Source: UBA4582 sp964228885 | Lineage (GTDB): Bacteria > Pseudomonadota > Gammaproteobacteria > Pseudomonadales > Azotimanducaceae | DNA length: 64,000 nucleotides | Assembly: GCA_964228885.1 (NCBI GenBank) | Contig: CAXRCG010000121.1 | Coordinates: 11,122-75,121 of the forward strand | Reading direction: 5' to 3' | Shown: piece after piece, positions 15,721 to 24,580 of the stretch | Layout: the number at the start of each line of letters is the position of its first letter | How positions within the stretch are numbered: position 1 is the first letter of the stretch | Made by a program: the position numbers and the translations under genes | Notes under the pieces: model-generated | Told to the model about the DNA's origin: nothing | Database searches by the model: none | Seen by the model: only the letters and a program-made list of their open reading frames with translations

Positions 15721-17985
15721 ATGCTTGAAGTTCTAAGAAGAGTCATACAGGAGGTTAACGCCGCCCGTGACTTGACCGGTGCCTTGAACATTATTGTCGA
15801 TCGAGTTCAGGAATCGATGGGCACACAGGCATGCACTGTTTATCTGACCAATGATGATGACACTCGGTATGTTTTCATGGCGACCAGAGGGCTCAATCAA
15901 AGTGCTGTAGGCTCGGTCTCGCTGAGCAATGACGAAGGGCTGGTCAGCTACGTAGGTGAGCGGGCGGAACCGGTGAACCTTGAAAATGCGACGACTCATC
16001 CACGGTATCTGTTTGTTGAAGAGGTGGGGGAAGAGCCCTATAAGGCATTTTTAGGGGTGCCGATTATCCACCATCGAAAGGTGTTGGGCGTACTTTTTGT
16101 GCAGGATCAGCACGCCAGAAAATACGATGAAAGTGAGGAGGCGTTCCTGATCACGCTTTCTGCGCAGCTCGCGGGTGTGATAGCCCATGCAGAAGCTACC
16201 GGTGCTCTGAATGTTGAAACTGACTCTGCCAGTCTTCCCGCCAGTAAATTCCGTGGCAAGGTTGGTGCGCCGGGCATCGCGTTTGGTACTGCAGTAGTGG
16301 TATATCCGGAGGCGAACCTGAATACCGTACCGGAACGGAAGGTTGCAAACATCGATGTCGAACTAACGCTATTCAGAGTTGCGATTAATGAAGTTCGGGG
16401 CGAGATTCGAGAAATGGGAGCGAAACTTTCCGATCGACTGAAACCCGAGGAACTTGGCCTGTTCGATGCCTATCTGCACATGCTGGATGACTCGGCGATA
16501 GCGGGTGAAGTAGAAGAGTTGATTCTTCAAGGGCATTGGGCGCAGGGCGCATTAAGGCGAGTGATCGAGCTACACGTCGCTAATTTCGAAGCAATGGATG
16601 ATTCGTACCTGCGAGAGCGCGGCACTGATGTTCGGGATCTCGGGCAACGTGTGCTTGCGAAGCTGCAGTTCTCCGGCGGAGGCCGAGACGAGTTCCCGAA
16701 AGATACCATCCTCGTGGGGGATGAGCTAACGCCATCAATGTTGGCCAGTGTGCCCAGAGATTGCCTGAAAGGGTTGGTTGCAGTAAGGGGGTCGGGTAGT
16801 TCGCATGTTGCTATTCTCGCTAAAGCAATGGGTGTTCCCTCTGTCATGGGCGCCGAAGATTTGCCGATCGAGTGGCTAGAAGAAAAGCCGCTGATCGTCG
16901 ATGGGCAGGAAGGTCAGGTAATCACCCACCCTAATGAAGAACAGATTAGCTTCTACCAAAATCTGATTAAAGAAGAAGAGGCGCTGATTGAAGGCCTTGA
17001 GGAACTCAAATCCTTGCCCTGTAAAACAACCGATGGCCATAGGGTCAGATTATGGGTGAATACTGGTCTGATGTCCGATGCAGCGAAATCGCTTGATCGC
17101 GGGGCCGAGGGCGTGGGTCTTTATAGAACAGAAGTTCACTTCATGACGAAAGATCGTTTTCCAACTGAAGAGGAACAAAAAACAATTTACCGGGAGCATC
17201 TGGAAGCTTTCTCTCCTAGAAATGTCACGATGAGAACCTTGGATATCGGTGGAGACAAAGCCCTTACTTACTTTCCTATTGACGAAGCAAATCCTTTTTT
17301 GGGTTGGCGCGGTATTCGCGTGACGCTGGACCACCCGGAAATTTTTCTTGCTCAGGTGAGGGCGATGATCCGGGCCAATGAGGGCGTTGGCGCGTTTCTG
17401 CGTATTATGCTGCCCATGGTGAGTAGCGTCTCTGAAGTTGATGAAGCGAAAAAGCTCATTTCTAAGTGTTACCGTGAATTGCTGGAAGAAGGACGAAAGG
17501 TTGACATGCCGGCGGTCGGGGTGATGATCGAGGTGCCGTCGGCGGTTTATCAAGCCAGAGACATTATCAAGCGTGTCGACTTTTTGTCTGTTGGAAGTAA
17601 CGATCTTATCCAGTACATGCTCGCCGTTGATCGAAACAACGCGCAGGTTGCAGAGCTTTATCAAGAATATCATCCTGCTGTGCTAGGGGCACTGAAGCAA
17701 ATTGTTGAGGCGGCGCATGGTGAGAACAAGCCGTTAGGTATTTGTGGTGAAATGGCGGGTAATCCATCGGCTGCAATATTACTTACAGCCATGGGTTACG
17801 ATGTGCTTTCGATGAACTCTACCAATCTTCTCATGGTAAAATTAGCAATAAGAACTTTCAATTTGGCGAAGGCAAAGCGAATCCTGAATAAAGTACTGAA
17901 GATGGATGATGCCAGAGAGATTAAATTATACGTTGATGGCCAGATGCGAAAAGCCGGTCTGGGAAAGATCATCAGGACCAATTAG
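15721..17985 (+). CDS. ptsP: PTS-Ntr enzyme I (phosphoenolpyruvate-protein phosphotransferase PtsP)
   Basis: 754-residue first enzyme of the nitrogen-related phosphotransferase chain, passing phosphate from PEP to NPr. Domains are an N-terminal GAF sensor (about 1-165), the HPr/NPr-binding and swivelling domain with phosphohistidine His362 in GSGSSHVAILAKAMG, and the PEP-binding barrel with GAEGVGLYRTEVHFM near 460 and GVMIEVPSA near 600, ending with FLSVGSNDLIQYMLAVDR and GICGEMAGN. Length matches other PtsP proteins. It directly abuts rppH and lies 36 bases before lgt. The GAF domain is known in relatives to sense glutamine; ptsN and ptsO are elsewhere. Confidence 0.95.
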   Translation: MLEVLRRVIQEVNAARDLTGALNIIVDRVQESMGTQACTVYLTNDDDTRYVFMATRGLNQSAVGSVSLSNDEGLVSYVGERAEPVNLENATTHPRYLFVEEVGEEPYKAFLGVPIIHHRKVLGVLFVQDQHARKYDESEEAFLITLSAQLAGVIAHAEATGALNVETDSASLPASKFRGKVGAPGIAFGTAVVVYPEANLNTVPERKVANIDVELTLFRVAINEVRGEIREMGAKLSDRLKPEELGLFDAYLHMLDDSAIAGEVEELILQGHWAQGALRRVIELHVANFEAMDDSYLRERGTDVRDLGQRVLAKLQFSGGGRDEFPKDTILVGDELTPSMLASVPRDCLKGLVAVRGSGSSHVAILAKAMGVPSVMGAEDLPIEWLEEKPLIVDGQEGQVITHPNEEQISFYQNLIKEEEALIEGLEELKSLPCKTTDGHRVRLWVNTGLMSDAAKSLDRGAEGVGLYRTEVHFMTKDRFPTEEEQKTIYREHLEAFSPRNVTMRTLDIGGDKALTYFPIDEANPFLGWRGIRVTLDHPEIFLAQVRAMIRANEGVGAFLRIMLPMVSSVSEVDEAKKLISKCYRELLEEGRKVDMPAVGVMIEVPSAVYQARDIIKRVDFLSVGSNDLIQYMLAVDRNNAQVAELYQEYHPAVLGALKQIVEAAHGENKPLGICGEMAGNPSAAILLTAMGYDVLSMNSTNLLMVKLAIRTFNLAKAKRILNKVLKMDDAREIKLYVDGQMRKAGLGKIIRTN

Positions 17986-18021
17986 CACACTTACTGTTCA
18001 ATTTAAGTAGTCGAGAAAAAT

Positions 18022-18810
18022 ATGTGGCATTACCCCCAGTTTGATCCCGTGGCAATAAGTCTGGGGCCAGTGAGCATCCATTGGTATGCCTTAAGTTATT
18101 TGGTAGGCATATCACTGGTCTGGTGGCAGCTGGGTCAGCGAAGCCGTAAGCATAAGTTAGGGTGGAGCGAAGAACAGATCTCGGACATGGTTTTCTACAG
18201 CATGTTTGGCATTATTCTTGGTGGCCGTATCGGTTATATGGCGTTTTACGGATGGCAGGGCATTATTGATGACCCATTGCGCATCGTGAGGGTCTGGGAA
18301 GGCGGTATGTCCTATCATGGTGGCATGTTAGGGGTTTTTCTTGCGATGTATCTCTACGGTCGAAAGATTCACAAGACTTTTTTCCAGATAACAGATTTTA
18401 TTGCGCCTAGCATTCCCATTGCGCTTTGTTGCGGAAGAATAGGAAATTTTATTAACGGAGAGTTGCCGGGACGCGTTACCGAGGTACCATGGGCAGCAAT
18501 CTACCCGGGAGATGTTGTCGCCCGACACCCTTCGAGTTTGTATCAGGCACTGCTGGAAGGCCCCGTGCTGTGGTTAGTGCTGTGGCTTTTCAGTCGCGCT
18601 TCGAGACCCAGAATGGCTGTCTCGGCAATGTTTCTGATTGGTTATGGTTGTCTCAGATTTGGCTCCGAGTTCCTAAGAGAACCTGACAGTCATCTGAGTT
18701 ATATTGCCTTTGATTGGCTGACCATGGGTCAATTGTTATCAAGTCCGATGATTATTATTGGACTCGTTTTTTTATATCTTAGTTATCGTCGTTCAAAAGG
18801 TAAAAGCTGA
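18022..18810 (+). CDS. lgt: Prolipoprotein diacylglyceryl transferase
   Basis: 262-residue polytopic inner-membrane enzyme that attaches diacylglycerol to the lipobox cysteine. Seven hydrophobic segments are visible. Key elements are SYHGGMLGVFLAM near residues 95-107 (the H-G-G loop), and CCGRIGNFINGELPGRVT near 138-155 with the catalytic Arg. The C-terminal YRRSKGKS is cytosolic. It has the usual length and lies between ptsP and fabV, all on one strand with short gaps. Lipoprotein substrates in this window include the imelysin-like protein. Confidence 0.96.
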   Translation: MWHYPQFDPVAISLGPVSIHWYALSYLVGISLVWWQLGQRSRKHKLGWSEEQISDMVFYSMFGIILGGRIGYMAFYGWQGIIDDPLRIVRVWEGGMSYHGGMLGVFLAMYLYGRKIHKTFFQITDFIAPSIPIALCCGRIGNFINGELPGRVTEVPWAAIYPGDVVARHPSSLYQALLEGPVLWLVLWLFSRASRPRMAVSAMFLIGYGCLRFGSEFLREPDSHLSYIAFDWLTMGQLLSSPMIIIGLVFLYLSYRRSKGKS

Positions 18811-18812
18811 AT

Positions 18813-20015
18813 ATGATCATCAAGCCAAGAATAAAAGGATTTCTCTGCACGACTTCTCATCCAGCGGGTTGCGAGAAAGATGTTGCCTTGCAAATTGCCC
18901 ATGTCAAGGATCGAGGTCTCATTGAGCATGGCCCCAAGCGCGTGCTGGTGATTGGTGCCTCTGGCGGCTATGGTCTGGCAACACGCATCAGTGCGGCTTT
19001 TGGTTCGGGTGCTTCGACAATTGGTGTCTTCTTTGAGCGTCCTTCAGTTAAAAACAGAACTGCCTCACCAGGTTGGTACAAATCTGCGGCCTTCACGAAG
19101 TTTGCAGAAGAGGATGGACTGTATGCGAAAAATCTTAACGGTGATGCTTTTTCTGAAGAATTAAAGGCGGCAACGATTGCGCTCATTAAAGCAGATCTCG
19201 GTCAGGTTGATATGGTTGTTTATTCTGTTGCGGCTCCGGCTCGACAGATTCCGGGCGGTGAATTGGTTCGAAGCACACTAAAGCCCATCGGTGAGCCGTT
19301 CGAAGGTTCGACGATTGACATAAACACCTCCGAGATACGGTCGATTGCGCTTGAGCCGGCGAGTGAACAGGAAGTTAGCGATACGGTGAAGGTAATGGGT
19401 GGCGAGGACTGGGAGTTGTGGATAACTGCGCTATTACAGGCAAATGTTTTAGCGGAAGGTTGTATTACAACGAACTATACCTACCTTGGTAGCGAAGTAA
19501 CGTGGCCCATTTATTATCACGGTACTATTGGTAAAGCGAAGGAAGACCTCGATAGAGCCGCACTTGCCATGCAGGCACCAATGGCGTCGATTAATGGTCA
19601 CGCCTACGTTGCGGTTATGAAAGGTTTGATGACTCAAGCAGCCTCTGCGATTCCGGGGATGTCCGTCTATTTGTCGCTCTTGTTTAAAATCATGAAGGCT
19701 AACGGAACGCACGAGGGATGTGTGGAACAAACAACCCGCCTGTTCATGGAAAGGCTATTTACGGGCGACCTTAATGATCTGGCCCTTGACGAAAAAGGCA
19801 GAATTCGTCTTGACGATTGGGAATTGACAGCAGATGTACAGGATCAGGTTAAAGCGCTTTGGCATACCGTATCGGAAGAGAACTTAAGTGAGATCTCGGA
19901 TTTCGCTGGCTACCAAACAGCTTACTTGCAAATGCATGGATTTGGATTTAGTGAAGTCGACTACGAAGCGGAAGTCGATCAGGTCGTTGAGATGCCTTTG
20001 GCATTTGGTGACTGA
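18813..20015 (+). CDS. fabV: FabV-type trans-2-enoyl-CoA/ACP reductase
   Basis: 400-residue single-domain NADH-dependent enoyl reductase of the last step of fatty acid elongation. Present are the N-terminal MIIKPRIKGFLCTTSHPAGC, the cofactor loop VLVIGASGGYGLATRI (about residues 44-59) and the FabV active-site pattern Tyr-x8-Lys, Tyr234 to Lys243, in PIYYHGTIGKAKEDLD. FabV isozymes are naturally tolerant of triclosan. Only two bases separate it from the lgt stop, so the two are co-transcribed and probably coupled. Confidence 0.95.
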   Translation: MIIKPRIKGFLCTTSHPAGCEKDVALQIAHVKDRGLIEHGPKRVLVIGASGGYGLATRISAAFGSGASTIGVFFERPSVKNRTASPGWYKSAAFTKFAEEDGLYAKNLNGDAFSEELKAATIALIKADLGQVDMVVYSVAAPARQIPGGELVRSTLKPIGEPFEGSTIDINTSEIRSIALEPASEQEVSDTVKVMGGEDWELWITALLQANVLAEGCITTNYTYLGSEVTWPIYYHGTIGKAKEDLDRAALAMQAPMASINGHAYVAVMKGLMTQAASAIPGMSVYLSLLFKIMKANGTHEGCVEQTTRLFMERLFTGDLNDLALDEKGRIRLDDWELTADVQDQVKALWHTVSEENLSEISDFAGYQTAYLQMHGFGFSEVDYEAEVDQVVEMPLAFGD

Positions 20016-20138
20016 TCACTAGCCTGCCCTGAGAGCAATAACAGCCCTGAGGAATTCTCCAGGTGTTAAGAGACATCACTCACAGATGTTTCATCTAAGG
20101 CTTACTTTGATTTTGATTTAAGATACTAAAGTCAAGGC

Positions 20139-21581
20139 ATGTCGATTCTTAGCGCCGCCGCAGCAGTTTCTCGTTACGTAGAAAACTGTCATTTCCTTGT
20201 TAGGGCGATTTACTTCCCAAGGGTTTTCGCTTATTTGATCGCGACGTTGATCACTTTCTGGGGAGTAGATCTGCGCGGTCTGAATATTGAGCAAGCTAGC
20301 CTGCTGTTTTTTTTACTGTTTTACCCGCACATTCAACTCCTGGTCGTTTCCTTATGCTTCAACCACGATGCCGGTGCCAGAAGGTCGATGTTTTTCGATG
20401 GTTTAACGGTGGGCATCCTGATTGTTGCCAATCATTATCACTTTATCGCATCTATGAGTTTTCTCGCGTGCTTGACGATGAGCACACTGATCATCGCGAG
20501 GTATCATGTAGCGCTTGTTAACAACACGGTTGCGTTGCTTGTCTGTACTTTCGGATATTGGTTAGGCACTGATTCCGGTTTGATCCCAAGGTGGGATGGT
20601 AAAGAAGCTGCGGCCGCCGCGTTAGTGTTGCTTTACAGCGCGCTAGTCGCGGTGCTTGGTTTTCGAACGACCAAGTTACTTGGAGAAAAAGGAAAACAGC
20701 TCTCAAAGATGCGTGACGAAATCACGGCTATCTCGAATAAGCTGCGTCGTTATGTTTCCCCGCAGATCTACGCCCGCATCGCAGAATTGGGGGAAAACGC
20801 TGTAGGAGAACGAGTTCATGAACAAAGTGCTCGTAAGTGCTTGACTGTTTTTTTCTCGGATATCGAAGGATTCACGGCACTCATGGACGATCTTGAAGAA
20901 GAAACAGTGACTCGCATTTTGAACGAATATCTTAACGCCATGGCGGAAATCGCTATTGAGCACGGTGGCACAATCGACAAGTTTATGGGTGACGGCATTA
21001 TGGTCTTCTTCGGTGACCCTTCAACCAGAGGAAGAAACGGTGACGCGCTGGCCTGCATCAAAATGGCTTTAGTCATGCGAGAGAGAGTCAGCATAATGAG
21101 GAAGAAGTGGAACAACGAAGGCATTTTTAGTGAATTGCATGTTCGAATAGGCATTCACACTGGATATTGTACGGTAGGAAACTTCGGCTGTGATAGTCGA
21201 ATGGACTATACCGCTGTCGGTAGTGCGGTAAACCTTGCCAGTAGACTCGAGGGAAAAGCAGCACAAGACGGCGTCTTGATTTCCGGGGACACTTATCGGT
21301 TGGTGTGTGATCAGATTCGAGCACGTGAGCGTGACCCGGTTTTCCTCAAAGGGATTAATAGGCGTGTTGAAGCGTACGATGTTTTCGGCCTGTCAGCGCA
21401 AAAAGAGAAGCCAATAGAACGACAATCCGAAGGTTTCTGGATAATACTTGACCCATCATTGATGCATGCTGGGCAGGTGAAAACGATGCTCAGGGAAGTG
21501 ATCGATATCATAGACGATATTGAAAACCGGCGTTCCGAGAAGACCGCACTGTTGCGGATATCAAGTCAGATGGACAGATAA
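20139..21581 (+). CDS. Membrane-bound class III adenylate/guanylate cyclase
   Basis: 480-residue protein with a hydrophobic N-terminal part (about residues 20-190, five to six predicted spans, including FAYLIATLITFWG and LLFFLLFYPHIQLLVVSL) and a cytosolic class III cyclase domain (about 230-420). Catalytic landmarks are the metal-binding Asp240 in FFSDIEGFTALMD, KFMGDGIMVFFGDP near 281-294 with the second Asp, and GIHTGYCTVGNFG followed by DYTAVGSAVNLASRLE with the transition-state Asn/Arg. It should make cAMP or cGMP. A tail of about 60 residues follows the catalytic domain. It sits alone between fabV and hemE. The membrane part likely senses a signal; which one is unknown. Confidence 0.88.
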   Translation: MSILSAAAAVSRYVENCHFLVRAIYFPRVFAYLIATLITFWGVDLRGLNIEQASLLFFLLFYPHIQLLVVSLCFNHDAGARRSMFFDGLTVGILIVANHYHFIASMSFLACLTMSTLIIARYHVALVNNTVALLVCTFGYWLGTDSGLIPRWDGKEAAAAALVLLYSALVAVLGFRTTKLLGEKGKQLSKMRDEITAISNKLRRYVSPQIYARIAELGENAVGERVHEQSARKCLTVFFSDIEGFTALMDDLEEETVTRILNEYLNAMAEIAIEHGGTIDKFMGDGIMVFFGDPSTRGRNGDALACIKMALVMRERVSIMRKKWNNEGIFSELHVRIGIHTGYCTVGNFGCDSRMDYTAVGSAVNLASRLEGKAAQDGVLISGDTYRLVCDQIRARERDPVFLKGINRRVEAYDVFGLSAQKEKPIERQSEGFWIILDPSLMHAGQVKTMLREVIDIIDDIENRRSEKTALLRISSQMDR

Positions 21582-21623
21582 AACATAAGGGTAAAAAATC
21601 AGAGTCTTGGTTATCGATCCATG

Positions 21624-21629
21624 TATAAT
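21624..21629 (+). promoter_or_regulatory. Candidate -10 element upstream of hemE
   Basis: A perfect TATAAT lies 42 bases before the hemE ATG, with no clear -35 hexamer at 17 bases. It is a plausible sigma70 start site but supported by one hexamer only. Confidence 0.35.
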
Positions 21630-21671
21630 TTAGCGCTTTTTCAGATACTAAAAACCTAAAGGCAACTAGCT

Positions 21672-22709
21672 ATGGACGATGTCCTGCACAATTCTACATT
21701 CCTCAAAGCGTGCCGGGGAGAAGAAACTGATTTTACGCCAATATGGCTAAATCGGCAGGCAGGACGCTATATGCCGGAGTATCACCAGGTAAAAGGTGAT
21801 ACCAAGAGTCTCGATTTTTTCAAAACGCCTGAGCTAGCGGCAAAAGCAACCTGCGATGCGCAGCGTATACTTGGGGTTGATGCTGCCATCATGTTTGCTG
21901 ATTTACTGCCGATACTTGAACCCATGGGAATGAAGTTGGATTACATCCCGGGTTTCGGACCGAATTTCGAAAACCCTGTTCGTACTCATGCAGATATAGA
22001 CAACCTGAGGGTTCAGCCTGCAAAGGAGTCTATGCCCTACATCCATGATGTCATCAAGCTGATACGTGCTGAGCTGCCAAAGGATATTCCTCTGATAGGG
22101 TTTGGCGGTGCACCTTTTACCCTCGCGTCTTACGCCATTGAAGGCAAGGGTTCGAGAAATTATGTCTTTGTTAAGCAGATGATGTATGGAGACGCCGGTG
22201 CATGGCACGCGTTGATGGAGAGAATCACGAACACCGTGATTGACTACATGAACTACCAGATAGACTCAGGCGTTCAGGCAATTCAGTTGTTTGACAGTTG
22301 GGTCGGTACTTTGTCACCTTCGGATTATCGGGAATATGTCATGCCGCATAGCCAAAGAATGATGGGAGAGATTTCCGGCAGAGTGCCAGTGATACACTTT
22401 GGTACAGGTAATCCCGCATTGGCACCATTAATGGCTAAAGCAGGCGGTGATGTCCTTGCTTTGGATTGGCGAACACCGTTACTTGAGACTTGGAATGCCA
22501 CGGGTGTGAAGTCGGTGCAGGGTAATATGGACCCCATTATACTTTGTGCAGATATAGCCTCGGTTAAGCGCAAAGCAAAGGAAGTGCTTGACGAAGTAGA
22601 CGGCAGGCCTGGTCACATATTTAATCTTGGACACGGCATTATTCCTGAAACGCCAGTAGAGAATGTTAAGGCGTTGGTCGACTTTGTGCATGAGTACTCC
22701 GCCAGGTAA
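21672..22709 (+). CDS. hemE: Uroporphyrinogen decarboxylase
   Basis: 345-residue cytosolic enzyme that converts uroporphyrinogen III to coproporphyrinogen III in heme synthesis. Signatures are PIWLNRQAGRYMPEY (near residues 23-37, the R-Q-A-G-R-Y site; here with Thr-Pro-Ile-Trp before), IGFGGAPFTLASYAIEG near 140-156 and FNLGHGIIPETPVENV near 317-332. Length is standard. A monocistronic unit seems likely: the cyclase gene ends 90 bases upstream, and ilvD converges from the other side after a hairpin. Confidence 0.95.
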   Translation: MDDVLHNSTFLKACRGEETDFTPIWLNRQAGRYMPEYHQVKGDTKSLDFFKTPELAAKATCDAQRILGVDAAIMFADLLPILEPMGMKLDYIPGFGPNFENPVRTHADIDNLRVQPAKESMPYIHDVIKLIRAELPKDIPLIGFGGAPFTLASYAIEGKGSRNYVFVKQMMYGDAGAWHALMERITNTVIDYMNYQIDSGVQAIQLFDSWVGTLSPSDYREYVMPHSQRMMGEISGRVPVIHFGTGNPALAPLMAKAGGDVLALDWRTPLLETWNATGVKSVQGNMDPIILCADIASVKRKAKEVLDEVDGRPGHIFNLGHGIIPETPVENVKALVDFVHEYSAR

Positions 22710-22732
22710 GCCAGCTCTTATTATAGCTGGCT
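22709..22732. terminator. Hairpin between convergent hemE and ilvD
   Basis: Perfect 8-bp inverted repeat AGCCAGCT/AGCTGGCT with an 8-base AT loop, placed exactly at the two convergent stop codons. There is no U-tract on either strand, so it may be a weak bidirectional terminator or an mRNA 3'-end stabiliser. Confidence 0.45.
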
Positions 22733-24562
22733 AAGATCTCGCACTGCGCCTTTGTCCGCGCTGGTCGTAAGGGCTGCGTAGGCTTTGAGAGCTGCGGAAA
22801 CGACGCGACTACGCTTTTCCGTTGGTTTCCATGCGTCAGCCCCTTTTGCTTCCATTGCTGATCTTCTCTCAGCAATGACCTCTGGCGTCACGTTCATGTG
22901 AATCGACCGATTGGGGATGTCGATTTGTATTTCATCACCCTCTTCGACGAGGCCAATCAAACCGCCTTGTGCGGCTTCCGGCGAGACGTGCCCGATAGAT
23001 AGACCTGAGGTTCCTCCTGAGAATCGACCATCGGTGAGCAGTGCACAGGCGGCGCCAAGTCCCTTGGATTTCAGATAGCTGGTAGGATATAGCATCTCCT
23101 GCATGCCAGGACCACCTTTTGGTCCTTCATAGCGAATGACGATCACGTCACCGTCGGTAATTTCATCAGCAAGAATAGCAGCGACGGCCGAGTCCTGACT
23201 TTCGAAAATTTTTGCGGGACCCGAAAATTTCCAGATTTTTTCGTCCACGCCCGCTGTTTTCACAATGCAGCCATCCTCGGCGATATTTCCGAATAGCACT
23301 GCAAGGCCGCCTTCTTTCGAGTATGCGTGCGCCATATCACGAACGCACCCGTGACTTCTGTCAAGGTCAAGGTCGTCGTATCGGGTTGCTTGGCTGAACG
23401 CTTGTTGCGTCGGAATACCCGCCGGGCCGGCGCGATAAAATTCTGCGACGTGTGCGTCTTTGGTTTTTTTCACGTCCCATTTTTCTAACGCATCTGCCAT
23501 TGTGGCGCTGTGAACAGTCCTTCCTGTTGTGTCTATCAGACCACCTCTGTCGAGTTCTCCCATAATTGCCATCATTCCTCCCGCGCGATGCACGTCCTCC
23601 ATATGATAGGTATCAACCATGGGGGCTACTTTGCAAAGGTTGGGCACTTGACGTGAGAGTGTGTCGATATCACTCAGGTTAAAATCAATACCCCCCTCCT
23701 GTGCGGCTGCCAGAAGATGAAGTATCGTATTCGTAGAGCCTCCCATTGCGATATCGAGTGACATGGCATTTTTGAAGGATCTAACGTTGGCTATATTGCG
23801 GGGAAGCACGGTTTCATCGTCTTCCTCGTAGTAAGCTTTTGTAATTTCGACAATCTTTCTGCCAGCTTGCAAAAAAAGTTGCTCTCTGTCGGCATGAGTC
23901 GCCAGCATGGAACCGTTACCCGGCAGTGAAAGGCCCAAGACCTCGGTGAGGCAATTCATTGAGTTTGCTGTGAACATGCCTGAACAGGATCCACAGGTTG
24001 GGCACGCGGATCGTTCATAGTCTTCTACTTCTGCATCTGTCATTTGCTCATCTGCAGCGACGACGATGGCATGGATCAGGTTGGTATTATGATTTGCCAA
24101 GCGTGTGCGTCCAGCTTCCATCGGACCACCGGACACGAATATCGTTGGAATATTTAAGCGTAGTGAAGCATTTAGCATACCCGGTGTGATTTTGTCGCAA
24201 TTTGAAATGCAAACCAGAGCGTCTGCACAATGAGCATTAACCATGTATTCGATTGAATCTGCAATGATATCTCTAGAAGGCAAGCTATAGAGCATGCCGT
24301 CGTGCCCCATAGCGATGCCGTCGTCGACAGCGATAGTATTGAACTCTTTTGCAACACCACCGGCTTTTTCAACCTCGCGAGCGACAAGTTGGCCCATATC
24401 TTTCAGGTGGACGTGTCCAGGCACAAATTGTGTAAACGAATTTGCGACAGCAATAATCGGTTTTTGAAAGTCATCGTCTTTCATGCCGGTAGCTCGCCAA
24501 AGCGCGCGTGCGCCCGCCATATTTCGACCGTGGGTTGATGTTTTTGAGCGATATCTGGGCAT
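22721..24562 (-). CDS. ilvD: Dihydroxy-acid dehydratase
   Basis: 613-residue iron-sulfur enzyme of valine, leucine and isoleucine synthesis that dehydrates 2,3-dihydroxy acids. Cluster cysteines and motifs are CISNCDKITPGM (near 122-133) and ACPTCGSCSGMFTANSMNCL (near 194-213). The C-terminal DGRFSGGTSGLSIGHVSPEA is also conserved. The size equals the E. coli enzyme. The last codons overlap the hairpin shared with hemE. Upstream on the same strand, argA ends only 18 bases away, so an argA-ilvD transcript is possible. The partner ilvE is at 31400. Confidence 0.96.
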   Translation of the reverse strand: MPRYRSKTSTHGRNMAGARALWRATGMKDDDFQKPIIAVANSFTQFVPGHVHLKDMGQLVAREVEKAGGVAKEFNTIAVDDGIAMGHDGMLYSLPSRDIIADSIEYMVNAHCADALVCISNCDKITPGMLNASLRLNIPTIFVSGGPMEAGRTRLANHNTNLIHAIVVAADEQMTDAEVEDYERSACPTCGSCSGMFTANSMNCLTEVLGLSLPGNGSMLATHADREQLFLQAGRKIVEITKAYYEEDDETVLPRNIANVRSFKNAMSLDIAMGGSTNTILHLLAAAQEGGIDFNLSDIDTLSRQVPNLCKVAPMVDTYHMEDVHRAGGMMAIMGELDRGGLIDTTGRTVHSATMADALEKWDVKKTKDAHVAEFYRAGPAGIPTQQAFSQATRYDDLDLDRSHGCVRDMAHAYSKEGGLAVLFGNIAEDGCIVKTAGVDEKIWKFSGPAKIFESQDSAVAAILADEITDGDVIVIRYEGPKGGPGMQEMLYPTSYLKSKGLGAACALLTDGRFSGGTSGLSIGHVSPEAAQGGLIGLVEEGDEIQIDIPNRSIHMNVTPEVIAERRSAMEAKGADAWKPTEKRSRVVSAALKAYAALTTSADKGAVRDLSQL

Positions 24563-24580
24563 TATTGGGTCCTGGCTGTA

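Noticed and set aside
17050..17673. 207-codon minus-strand frame opposite ptsP
   Set aside because: Shadow of the ptsP coding frame; basic, histidine-rich composition is typical of antisense frames.
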